Shown here piece by piece: positions 1 through 6,112 of a stretch of 6,112 nt of DNA. The DNA is from Bacteroidota bacterium. GTDB lineage: Bacteria; Bacteroidota; Bacteroidia; NS11-12g; UBA955. The stretch lies in NCBI GenBank assembly GCA_947460045.1, contig CANHGC010000109.1, positions 1 to 6,112 on the forward strand, in the 5' to 3' direction. The stretch's first letter is position 1, and each line of letters begins with the position of its first letter. The position numbers and the translations under genes were made by a program. A model generated the notes under the pieces. That model worked only from the letters and a program-made list of their open reading frames with translations. It ran no database searches and was not told where the DNA came from.

Positions 1-60
1 ACTCAAGTGCGCAATTTGATCGGCGGGGTTTTGGATTGGCAAGCCCAGTTTGGATCCTAA
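1..60 (+). CDS. C-terminal end of a probable rhodanese-domain protein (partial, 5' end outside window)
   Basis: Reading from base 1 in frame 1 gives 19 codons and a TAA stop at 58-60. The residues include NLIGGVLDW, which resembles the last strand and helix of rhodanese (sulfurtransferase) domains, where an asparagine-leucine-x-glycine-glycine stretch is followed by a conserved tryptophan close to the C-terminus. Such domains occur alone or at the end of MoeB/ThiF-type proteins, and I cannot tell which this is. The catalytic cysteine loop would lie upstream of the window. It shares its reading frame and direction with the following cytochrome gene, only 12 bases away, so the two may be co-transcribed. 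The assignment rests on a very short stretch. Confidence 0.5.
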   Translation, partial: TQVRNLIGGVLDWQAQFGS

Positions 61-72
61 GCTCATCCCAAG

Positions 73-2079
73 TTGAAATCTCGGCAGCTGATCATTTCCC
101 TGGCCTTCATCGGCATTTCCGCTGTTGCCCTGTCGCTTTGGTTCACTCAAAACCCTGAACCCACCGAGCCCGCCTTTAGAAACTTGGGCGATTCAGCCAC
201 TTACGTAGGCATTGAAGCTTGTAAAGGTTGTCACTCCGACAAACATGCCACCTTCCTCGAAACAGGCATGGGCATGAGCTTTCACAAAGCAGAAAAGCAA
301 TATTCGAAAGCCAATTTTGTGGGCATCAAGCCCGTATACGATAAAAAGTTAGACCTCTACTATTTCCCCTACTGGCAAAACGAATCGCTGTACATTCAAG
401 AATTCAGGCTTCAAGGCAGGGATACCGTACACAATCGTCGAGAGAAAATCACCCACATCGTTGGAAGTGGACAGCACACGAACAGTCACTTTTGGACCGA
501 TGGCGAGCACCTTTACCAAGCACCCCTCACCTTCTATACCCAAAAAGGCATCTGGGATTTGCCGCCAGGTTATGAAGAATTCAATACGCGCTTCAACCGC
601 AAGATCGATATCGAGTGCATGAGCTGTCATACAGGGATGCCCAAAACCAAGGAAGGCTCCGTCAATGTCTTCGAAAAACTCCCGCTCGGCATCGATTGCG
701 AACGTTGTCACGGTCCCGGTTCTTTGCACGTACAAGAAAAATCGAACGGCATCATTGTAGATACCCGAAAACACACCGATTGGTCGATCGTCAACCCCAA
801 ACGCCTGCCCTGGAAACTGCAAGTAGACATTTGTCAACGCTGCCACCTCCAAGGCAATAACGTGCTCAAACCGGGAAAAAAATTCACCGACTTCCGTCCT
901 GGCATGCACCTCGATTCCGTGTTCACCGTTTACATGCCTTCCTACAAGGGCGATGCGGCTTTTGTGATGGCTGGACATGCAGAACGATTTCAAATGAGCG
1001 CTTGTTTCAAGGGATCAAATAAGGGCGATCTCAACAAATACAATGCGAATATCAATTTCACGTGCATCAACTGTCACAATCCCCATGTGAGCGTGAAGAA
1101 AACCAATCAAGACCGATTTAACCAAACATGTGTGAGCTGCCACCAACCCAAAACCAAGAAAAGCAAACATGAAGGCTGCAGTCTCAGCGCAACGGTGAGG
1201 GGAACGCAAACTTGTGTGAATTGCCATATGCCTAGCAGCGATACCCGGGATATTCCGCACGTGAGCATTCACGACCACTACATTTCCAAGACAAACGCCA
1301 TCAACCCAAATAAACCCAAGCAAACGATGCTCAAGCAAGCTACAGCTACAGGTTTACACGGTGTAAACAACCCAAATCCCGGTACAGAGGAACTCTTTCA
1401 AGCCTACATCACGTATTTTGAAAAGTTCGATGCCAATGCGCTCTATATGAAAGAGGCCAAAAGGATCTTGTCGTCAGTCAACGGCGACAACGAACCCAGC
1501 TTGGATGTCATTGGGTTGGAAGCACAAATCCACTACCTGTATAATCAGCAGTCGTTCAACGACATGATTGCGCTGTGGGAAAACGGGGCCAGCCAAGGTC
1601 AACGAGAGGCTTTAAACGGCGATGCATGGACCCAATATAGAATGGCCGTGGCTTATGACAAAAAATCCCCAACTGAATTAACTAACGATAAAAAGCAGGA
1701 TGCCAAAGCCATCCAATATTACCGCAATGCCTACGAGTCGATGCCGTTGAACACCGATTTCTTGGCTGAATATACCGGTGCTTTGGTAAGGGCACTTCGA
1801 ACAGAAGAAGCCAAACCACTCATCCTTGAAGGATTAAAACACCAACCCAAACACGAACAGTTACTAATGAATTTGGGCTATTGTCATTACCAAGAAAAAC
1901 AATGGAAATTGGCCATCAATACTTATGAGAAAGCCCTGGCGCTCAACCCAGAATCTCAAGCAACTTTGAGTTTGATTGATCTATACATCACTGTTGGACA
2001 AAAAGAGAGGGCCAAAATCTTGTACGACCGAGCAAAAAAATGGGCTGACCCAAACATTTTACGCGGTTGGTCGTTCTGA
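73..2079 (+). CDS. Seven-haem c-type cytochrome with C-terminal TPR repeats, membrane-anchored or secreted
   Basis: The 668-residue product has a short basic N-terminus and a hydrophobic segment at about residues 6-24, a signal peptide or membrane anchor that places it outside the cytoplasmic membrane. Seven CxxCH haem c sites follow: CKGCH 50-54, CMSCH 182-186, CERCH 209-213, CQRCH 254-258, CINCH 331-335, CVSCH 353-357 and CVNCH 381-385. Lone cysteines at 311 (in SACFKGS) and 369 also fit the family pattern. Histidines around HIVGSGQH (near 128-135) and VSIHDHYI (near 397-404) could be distal haem ligands. The layout matches cytochrome c554-like multihaem proteins fused to TPRs; TPR-like helices lie at about 545-590 and 594-660, the clearest around LGYCHYQEKQW. 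It probably moves electrons or acts on a small redox substrate, but the substrate is unknown. TTG at 73 is the chosen start: an in-frame stop lies just upstream, and the first in-frame ATG (base 268, residue 66) would remove the signal and first haem site. Confidence 0.9.
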   Translation: MKSRQLIISLAFIGISAVALSLWFTQNPEPTEPAFRNLGDSATYVGIEACKGCHSDKHATFLETGMGMSFHKAEKQYSKANFVGIKPVYDKKLDLYYFPYWQNESLYIQEFRLQGRDTVHNRREKITHIVGSGQHTNSHFWTDGEHLYQAPLTFYTQKGIWDLPPGYEEFNTRFNRKIDIECMSCHTGMPKTKEGSVNVFEKLPLGIDCERCHGPGSLHVQEKSNGIIVDTRKHTDWSIVNPKRLPWKLQVDICQRCHLQGNNVLKPGKKFTDFRPGMHLDSVFTVYMPSYKGDAAFVMAGHAERFQMSACFKGSNKGDLNKYNANINFTCINCHNPHVSVKKTNQDRFNQTCVSCHQPKTKKSKHEGCSLSATVRGTQTCVNCHMPSSDTRDIPHVSIHDHYISKTNAINPNKPKQTMLKQATATGLHGVNNPNPGTEELFQAYITYFEKFDANALYMKEAKRILSSVNGDNEPSLDVIGLEAQIHYLYNQQSFNDMIALWENGASQGQREALNGDAWTQYRMAVAYDKKSPTELTNDKKQDAKAIQYYRNAYESMPLNTDFLAEYTGALVRALRTEEAKPLILEGLKHQPKHEQLLMNLGYCHYQEKQWKLAINTYEKALALNPESQATLSLIDLYITVGQKERAKILYDRAKKWADPNILRGWSF

Positions 2080-2118
2080 AAGCTGTGAAATTCCGAACCA
2101 TCGCCCTGAGAAAATTTG

Positions 2119-2126
2119 TATTTTTG
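2119..2126 (+). promoter_or_regulatory. Bacteroidota-type -7 promoter box before the CoA-transferase gene
   Basis: TATTTTTG matches the TAnnTTTG consensus of the Bacteroidota primary sigma factor exactly. It lies in the 53-base gap between the cytochrome stop and the scoB ATG, with only six bases between the box and the start codon. I see no good TTG -33 element at the usual distance upstream, so the match is to one half of the promoter only. If active, it would give a transcript with almost no leader and make scoB independent of the upstream genes. Confidence 0.5.
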
Positions 2127-2132
2127 TAAAGC

Positions 2133-2789
2133 ATGCTAGACAAATTTGGAATCGCCAAGAGAATTGCGCAGGAATTGCAAGACGGTTATTATGTAAATCT
2201 GGGAATTGGAATACCCACATTGGTGGCCAACTACATCCCCGAGGGCATGGAAGTGGTATTGCAATCCGAAAACGGGCTGTTGGGCATGGGGGCGTTTCCA
2301 ATAGAAGGGGAAGAAGATGCCGATTTGATCAACGCCGGCAAGCAAACCGTTACCATGGTGAAAGGGGCCAGCATTTTCGATAGTGCTACCAGTTTTGGCA
2401 TGATTCGCGCGGGCAAGGTGGATTTAACGGTTTTGGGTGCGATGGAAGTGAGCGACAATGGCGATATTGCCAACTGGAAAATCCCTGGTAAAATGGTAAA
2501 AGGCATGGGCGGTGCGATGGATTTGGTGGCTTCTGCCAAGAACATCATCGTGGCGATGCAACACACCAACAAAGCCGGCGAAAGCAAGTTGCTACCTCAA
2601 TGTTCATTGCCCATCACGGGTCTTGGCTGCGTGAAAAAAGTTGTCACTGAACTCGGGGTATTCGACATTACTGAAAGAGGATTTGAACTCAGAGAGATCG
2701 CTCCAGGTGTCACCATCGACGAAGTAAAAGCAAAAACATTGGGCAGATTGGTTGTTGAAGGAGACATTAAAGAAGTCAACGTTCTTTAA
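2133..2789 (+). CDS. scoB: 3-oxoacid CoA-transferase subunit B (succinyl-CoA:acetoacetate type)
   Basis: The 218-residue product has the usual length and layout of the B (beta) subunit of class I CoA-transferases. It has the glycine-rich NLGIGIPT near residues 22-29 and SENGLLG at 45-51; the glutamate of SENG (E46) is the family's catalytic residue, which forms the glutamyl-CoA thioester. [14 protein letters not shown] and the later PITG and ERG segments are also typical. With an A subunit it moves CoA between succinyl-CoA (or another acyl-CoA) and acetoacetate or a similar acid in the cytoplasm, for ketone-body, ketogenic amino-acid or short-chain fatty-acid use. No A subunit gene is in the window; the upstream neighbour is the unrelated cytochrome. 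A related AtoA-type or 3-oxoadipate specificity cannot be excluded from sequence alone. ATG at 2133 fits the family N-terminus and follows a -7 promoter box. Confidence 0.95.
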   Translation: MLDKFGIAKRIAQELQDGYYVNLGIGIPTLVANYIPEGMEVVLQSENGLLGMGAFPIEGEEDADLINAGKQTVTMVKGASIFDSATSFGMIRAGKVDLTVLGAMEVSDNGDIANWKIPGKMVKGMGGAMDLVASAKNIIVAMQHTNKAGESKLLPQCSLPITGLGCVKKVVTELGVFDITERGFELREIAPGVTIDEVKAKTLGRLVVEGDIKEVNVL

Positions 2790-2796
2790 GCGACCA

Positions 2797-2982
2797 TTAC
2801 ATCCCGGTATTGTACTTTTTATTCTTTTCTTTTGCTCGGTCTTCGTATTTCTTGAATGCTCTCAAGGCGTAATAAGCCGTAACGAAAACGATGGCCGTAA
2901 TCACCATCTCCCATACAAACATCTCTTGTTTGAATTTTTCCTTTGAATGCTCCTGAACGGCTTGCGTGGTTGAGGTTTCCAT
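2797..2982 (-). CDS. Small single-pass membrane protein, 61 residues, unknown function
   Basis: I do not recognise this protein. It begins METSTTQAVQ, has a polar mixed-charge N-terminal part, one hydrophobic segment at about residues 22-40 (FVWEMVITAIVFVTAYYAL), and a lysine-rich tail. The charge pattern suggests that the C-terminus faces the cytoplasm. The frame stays open upstream to an earlier ATG at 3009, which would add nine residues (MYYLCGVQD). I prefer 2982 because an exact -7 promoter box at 2996-3003 overlaps the earlier start and lies at a sensible distance from this one. Coding is supported by the clean membrane-protein composition, the promoter, and the fact that it fills an otherwise empty gap, ending 7 bases from the convergent scoB stop. 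No homologue check was possible. Confidence 0.6.
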   Translation of the reverse strand: METSTTQAVQEHSKEKFKQEMFVWEMVITAIVFVTAYYALRAFKKYEDRAKEKNKKYNTGM

Positions 2983-3085
2983 ATCTTGTACCCCACAAAG
3001 ATAATACATTCAACACCGTCATAAATTTTGCTTTTTTGCTCCTTTCGATGTGGCCGATGCAAAAAATGAGTTGTAAATTGCGGGT
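2983..3085. promoter_or_regulatory. Divergent intergenic region between the small membrane-protein gene and the M20 peptidase
   Basis: This gap of about 100 bases must hold start signals for two genes reading outward. The minus-strand -7 box is listed separately. On the plus strand I find only imperfect boxes: TAAATTG at 3074-3080, one base short of TAnnTTTG and five bases before the peptidase ATG, and TAAATTTTG at 3022-3030, one base too long. A run of six T residues lies at 3032-3037. I see no hairpin strong enough to be a terminator and no obvious operator. Confidence 0.35.
2996..3003 (-). promoter_or_regulatory. Bacteroidota-type -7 promoter box for the small membrane-protein gene
   Basis: On the minus strand these bases read TATCTTTG, an exact TAnnTTTG match. 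Thirteen bases separate it from the ATG at 2982. About 17-22 bases further upstream the minus strand reads TTTATG, at best a weak -33 element. Its position favours the inner start codon of the small gene, since the longer reading frame would begin upstream of the box. Confidence 0.5.
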
Positions 3086-4453
3086 ATGTCAGTCAATCAA
3101 TACATCCAAGAAAACCACGATCGTTTCCTCAACGAACTGTTCGACCTTTTGCGCATTCCAAGTATCAGTGCAGACCCAGCCTACGCCGGTGATGTTAGAA
3201 AATGTGCAGAAACCGTGGCCGAACACCTTCGTAAGGTGGGTGCTGATCATGTAGTTTTGGAAGAAACCGCCGGTTACCCCATCGTGTATGGTGAAAAAAT
3301 CATCGACGCCAACTTGCCAACAGTATTGATTTACGGACATTACGACGTTCAACCCAGCGTGCCCAATGAATTGTGGGACACTCCCCCATTTGAGCCCACA
3401 GTGAGAGACGGTAAAATCTATGCCCGTGGCGCTTGCGATGATAAAGGTCAATTTTTCATGCACGTAAAAGCCTTCGAAACCATGATGCAAACCAATACAT
3501 TGGCTTGTAATATCAAATTCATGATCGAAGGTGAAGAAGAAGTGGGATCCAATAACTTGGGTACCTATTGCAAATCGCACCGCGACAAACTGAAAGCCGA
3601 TGTGATTTTGATTTCTGATACCGCTTTGATTGCCAACGACATACCAAGTATCGATGTTGGATTGCGTGGTTTGAGCTATGTAGAAGTGGAAGTTACCGGT
3701 CCACGCATTGATTTGCACTCAGGTGTTTACGGCGGCGCTGTGGCTAACCCAATTAACGCATTGTGCACCATGATTGCGAGCTTGCATGATGAAAACAGAC
3801 ACATTACCATTCCTGGATTCTACGACAAAGTATTGGAAGTTTCTGCCGCTGACCGCGAGGCCATGGGCAAAATTCCTTTCGATATCGAAGAGTATAAAAA
3901 ACATTTGAACGTAGAAGATGTGATGGGAGAAAAGGGATTTAGCACAATCGAACGCACCGGTATCCGTCCAACACTCGATGTAAACGGTATCTGGGGTGGT
4001 TATATCGGTGAAGGTGCAAAAACTGTATTACCAAGTAAGGCCTATGCGAAGATTTCTATGCGTTTGGTACCCAACCAAATCAGCGACGAGATTACTGAAA
4101 TGTTCCAAAAGCACTTTGAGAGCATCGCTCCAGCCGGAGTAAAAGTGAAGGTTACCCCGCATCACGGTGGCGAACCCGTGGTTACTCCTACCGATTCTAT
4201 TCCATACAAAGCCGCTTCTTTGGCAATGACAGAAACCTTCGGCGTTGAACCCATCCCTACTCGCGGTGGTGGTAGTATTCCCATCGTTGCCCTATTTGAA
4301 AAAGAACTTCAAACCAAAACCGTATTGATGGGATTTGGCCTAGATTCTGATGCCATTCACTCCCCCAATGAGCACTATGGCATTTTCAACTACTTCAAAG
4401 GCATCGAAACCATCCCTCAGTTCTTCAAACACTTTGCTGCTTTGAATCAATAA
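3086..4453 (+). CDS. M20-family metallodipeptidase (di-zinc, carnosinase/PepV-like)
   Basis: The 455-residue cytoplasmic protein (no signal peptide seen) has all the landmarks of an M20 di-metal dipeptidase. GHYDVQP holds metal ligand H85 and D87; GACDDKG holds the bridging aspartate D118; EGEEEVGS holds the catalytic glutamate E151 and metal ligand E152; D178 in ISDT and H425 in IHSPNEH are the remaining ligands. DLHSG with H211 matches the dimerisation-domain histidine that reaches the partner's active site in carnosinase-like enzymes. It is expected to hydrolyse dipeptides or short peptides; exact specificity cannot be read from sequence, and a related amidohydrolase role is possible. The length is normal and no key residue is missing. 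The ATG at 3086 lies right after a weak promoter-like box with no clear Shine-Dalgarno. Its stop overlaps the rel start, so the two genes form a transcription unit. Confidence 0.95.
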   Translation: MSVNQYIQENHDRFLNELFDLLRIPSISADPAYAGDVRKCAETVAEHLRKVGADHVVLEETAGYPIVYGEKIIDANLPTVLIYGHYDVQPSVPNELWDTPPFEPTVRDGKIYARGACDDKGQFFMHVKAFETMMQTNTLACNIKFMIEGEEEVGSNNLGTYCKSHRDKLKADVILISDTALIANDIPSIDVGLRGLSYVEVEVTGPRIDLHSGVYGGAVANPINALCTMIASLHDENRHITIPGFYDKVLEVSAADREAMGKIPFDIEEYKKHLNVEDVMGEKGFSTIERTGIRPTLDVNGIWGGYIGEGAKTVLPSKAYAKISMRLVPNQISDEITEMFQKHFESIAPAGVKVKVTPHHGGEPVVTPTDSIPYKAASLAMTETFGVEPIPTRGGGSIPIVALFEKELQTKTVLMGFGLDSDAIHSPNEHYGIFNYFKGIETIPQFFKHFAALNQ

Positions 4454-4455
4454 TG
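4451..4455 (+). other. TAATG stop-start overlap joining the peptidase and rel
   Basis: The peptidase TAA stop (4451-4453) shares its final A with the rel ATG (4453-4455). Such one-base overlaps usually mean co-transcription and reinitiation by the terminating ribosome, so rel translation may depend on translation of the peptidase. No separate promoter or ribosome-binding site for rel was seen; the region just upstream is coding. Confidence 0.8.
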
Positions 4456-6112
4456 GCGCTACTCCAAGGTCCGGTTTACGAAGCATATCGCTCTGAATTA
4501 CTCAAGCGATACAAACACTTGTTACGGAGCTTGGGTAAAAACCTACCCAAAGACAAAGTCAAAATAGTTCGTGATGCCTTCGATATGGCCGCACGAGCCC
4601 ATGAAGGTACCGTTAGAAAAAGCGGAGAGCCCTATATTTTCCATCCGCTGGCCGTTGCCGAAATTGCCGTTACAGAACTCGGATTGGGTGTAACCTCTGT
4701 TGTTTGTGCACTTCTTCACGATGTAGTAGAAGACACAGACATCACGCTGGAAGACATAGAGCACCGCTTTGGACCCAATGTTGCGTCAATCATCGATGGA
4801 TTAACGAAAATTTCAACGGTCTTTGAAACGGTTGACAAAGATTATAGCATTCAGGCAGAGAATTTCAAAAAAATGCTACTCACATTGGGAGAAGATCTCA
4901 AAGTGATACTCATAAAACTCTGCGATCGATTGCACAACATGCGTACTTTGGGGTCAGTTTCAGAAAACACAAAATTAAAAATTGCTTCTGAAACACTCTT
5001 TATCTATGCACCACTCGCCCATCGCTTGGGATTGAACGCAATTAAAACGGAAATGGAGGACTTGTCGCTCAAGTTCACCAATCCGGGGCTCTATCACGAC
5101 ATTTCCGACAAACTCGTTGAAACCAAAAATGCGCGACAGCGGTACGTAAAAGAATTCATCGACCCGTTGAAATCAGAACTTGAAAAATCTGGTTTAAACA
5201 TCGTGGAGATCAAAGGCCGTCCAAAAAGCATTTTTAGCATCGTGAAAAAAATGGAAAAGCAACAAATTCCATTTGAAGAGGTGTATGATGCCTTCGCCAT
5301 TCGCGTGATTGTAGATTCTCCCCTCTTTCTCGAAAAAGCCGACTGTTGGAAGGTTTATAGTATTGTGGCCGACATGTATCGATCGCATACCAACAGGCTC
5401 AGAGACTGGCTCAGCCATCCCAAAAGCAATGGTTATAGCGCTTTGCACACAACCGTTTTGGGTCCAAAAGGAAGATGGGTTGAAGTTCAAATCCGCTCCA
5501 AAAGAATGGATGATATCGCCGAACGTGGATTGGCGGCTCATTGGCGATACAAAGCTGTTTCGAGTAAGACTGTTTCAACACCGCAAGATGTAGCCTTCGA
5601 CAATTGGCTTGATGCCGTAAAAGAAACTTTATCGAATAGCGATTTAAGCGCACTCGATCTTGTTAGCGAATTCAGAACAAGTCTGTTGGGCGAAGAAATA
5701 TACATTTTCACACCTAAGGGCGATGTAAAAGCTTTACCCACCGGAGCCACTGCATTGGATTTTTCCTTTTCCATCCACACAGAATTGGGAAAACGCACGC
5801 TCGGTGCAAAAGTCAACAACAAATTGGTTTCGATACAAACCACATTGAAAAATGGAGATATCGTAGAGATACTTACCACCAGTAAAAGCAGGGTTACGAG
5901 AGACTGGTTAGATATTGCCAAAACAGCGAGGGCCAAGTCAAAAATCCGTGAAGCATTAAAGGCAGAACGCACATTTAAGGCGAATCAAGGCAAATTGCTC
6001 ATTGAACGATTGTTCCGCAAACACCAATTCAAATTCACGGATAGCAACATCAAGAAATTGATGCACCACTTCAAATACCAAGTGCAAGCAGAATTTTTCC
6101 ATAGTGTTGCTG
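4453..6112 (+). CDS. rel: Rel/SpoT-family bifunctional (p)ppGpp synthetase/hydrolase (3' end beyond window)
   Basis: The frame is open for 553 codons from the ATG at 4453 to the window edge with no stop. Order of domains: the HD hydrolase (about residues 40-200) has RKSGEPYIFHP with H64, LLHDVVEDT with H89-D90 and E93-D94, and CDRLHNMRT with D158 and N162, so the hydrolase site looks intact. The synthetase (about 245-370) has GRPKS at 255-259, YDAFAIR with the magnesium-binding aspartate at 279, PKSNGYSALHT with Y328 and H332, and VEVQIRS with E344, also intact. The loop often RxKD in bifunctional enzymes reads RLRD (315-318), keeping the positive charge. A TGS domain covers about 413-476, followed by helical sequence. 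Family members run about 730-750 residues, so roughly 180-200 residues, including the ACT domain, are missing. It makes and degrades the stringent-response alarmone in response to starved ribosomes. The naming relA, spoT or rel varies; bifunctional activity is inferred from both intact sites. Confidence 0.96.
   Translation, partial: MALLQGPVYEAYRSELLKRYKHLLRSLGKNLPKDKVKIVRDAFDMAARAHEGTVRKSGEPYIFHPLAVAEIAVTELGLGVTSVVCALLHDVVEDTDITLEDIEHRFGPNVASIIDGLTKISTVFETVDKDYSIQAENFKKMLLTLGEDLKVILIKLCDRLHNMRTLGSVSENTKLKIASETLFIYAPLAHRLGLNAIKTEMEDLSLKFTNPGLYHDISDKLVETKNARQRYVKEFIDPLKSELEKSGLNIVEIKGRPKSIFSIVKKMEKQQIPFEEVYDAFAIRVIVDSPLFLEKADCWKVYSIVADMYRSHTNRLRDWLSHPKSNGYSALHTTVLGPKGRWVEVQIRSKRMDDIAERGLAAHWRYKAVSSKTVSTPQDVAFDNWLDAVKETLSNSDLSALDLVSEFRTSLLGEEIYIFTPKGDVKALPTGATALDFSFSIHTELGKRTLGAKVNNKLVSIQTTLKNGDIVEILTTSKSRVTRDWLDIAKTARAKSKIREALKAERTFKANQGKLLIERLFRKHQFKFTDSNIKKLMHHFKYQVQAEFFHSVA

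Noticed and set aside
349..993. A 214-codon minus-strand frame lying opposite the cytochrome gene
   Set aside because: It lies wholly antisense to well-supported haem-site coding sequence and shows no recognisable domain; it is a shadow of the codon bias in the real gene.
2790..2850. T-rich stretch after scoB as a possible terminator
   Set aside because: The T-runs are not preceded by a convincing inverted repeat, and they lie inside the coding part of the small minus-strand gene.
2819..3022. A second minus-strand frame of 67 codons in the scoB-peptidase gap
   Set aside because: It overlaps the small membrane-protein gene in another frame, has no membrane segment or promoter fit, and its composition looks random.
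3041..3060. Repeated CGATG near the peptidase start as a possible operator
   Set aside because: Two five-base copies within a dozen bases are expected by chance and there is no symmetry or third copy.
2943..3254. A plus-strand 103-codon frame running into the peptidase gene
   Set aside because: It overlaps the start of the M20 gene out of frame and the conserved peptidase N-terminus, so it is a chance frame.
5538..5972. A 144-codon minus-strand frame opposite rel
   Set aside because: It is antisense to the synthetase and TGS coding region, which is conserved in the plus frame; the translated product is low-complexity and unrecognisable.

Overview
The window most likely comes from the chromosome of a member of the Bacteroidota. 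Three things point there: the protein sequences (especially the Rel/SpoT homologue and the CoA-transferase B subunit) resemble that phylum; start codons lack clear Shine-Dalgarno sequences; and two exact matches to the Bacteroidota -7 promoter box (TAnnTTTG) sit just upstream of genes. I cannot name a genus. Base composition is moderate and I saw no insertion sequence, tRNA, rRNA, CRISPR array or phage gene.

Layout from left to right. Bases 1-60 are the last codons of a plus-strand gene whose ending looks like a rhodanese domain. Twelve bases later a 668-residue membrane-anchored or secreted protein begins at a TTG codon; it carries seven CxxCH haem c sites followed by TPR-like helices. After a 53-base gap with a promoter box comes the B subunit of a 3-oxoacid (succinyl-CoA:acetoacetate-type) CoA-transferase. 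A small minus-strand gene for a single-pass membrane protein of 61 residues converges on it, ending 7 bases from its stop. A gap of about 100 bases holding outward-facing start regions separates that small gene from a complete M20-family metallodipeptidase. The dipeptidase stop codon shares a base with the start of a long Rel/SpoT-family (p)ppGpp synthetase/hydrolase, which runs off the right edge with no stop in the window.

Functionally this is mostly core and housekeeping content: extracytoplasmic electron transfer or redox chemistry (cytochrome), ketone-body or short-chain acyl-CoA metabolism (CoA-transferase), peptide turnover (dipeptidase) and stringent-response signalling (Rel). The peptidase-rel pair is the only clear translationally linked unit; linking peptide breakdown to amino-acid starvation signalling is plausible but inferred. 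The least described items are the haem-TPR protein, whose substrate is unknown, and the small membrane protein. I found no convincing evidence of a wholly new multi-gene system here.
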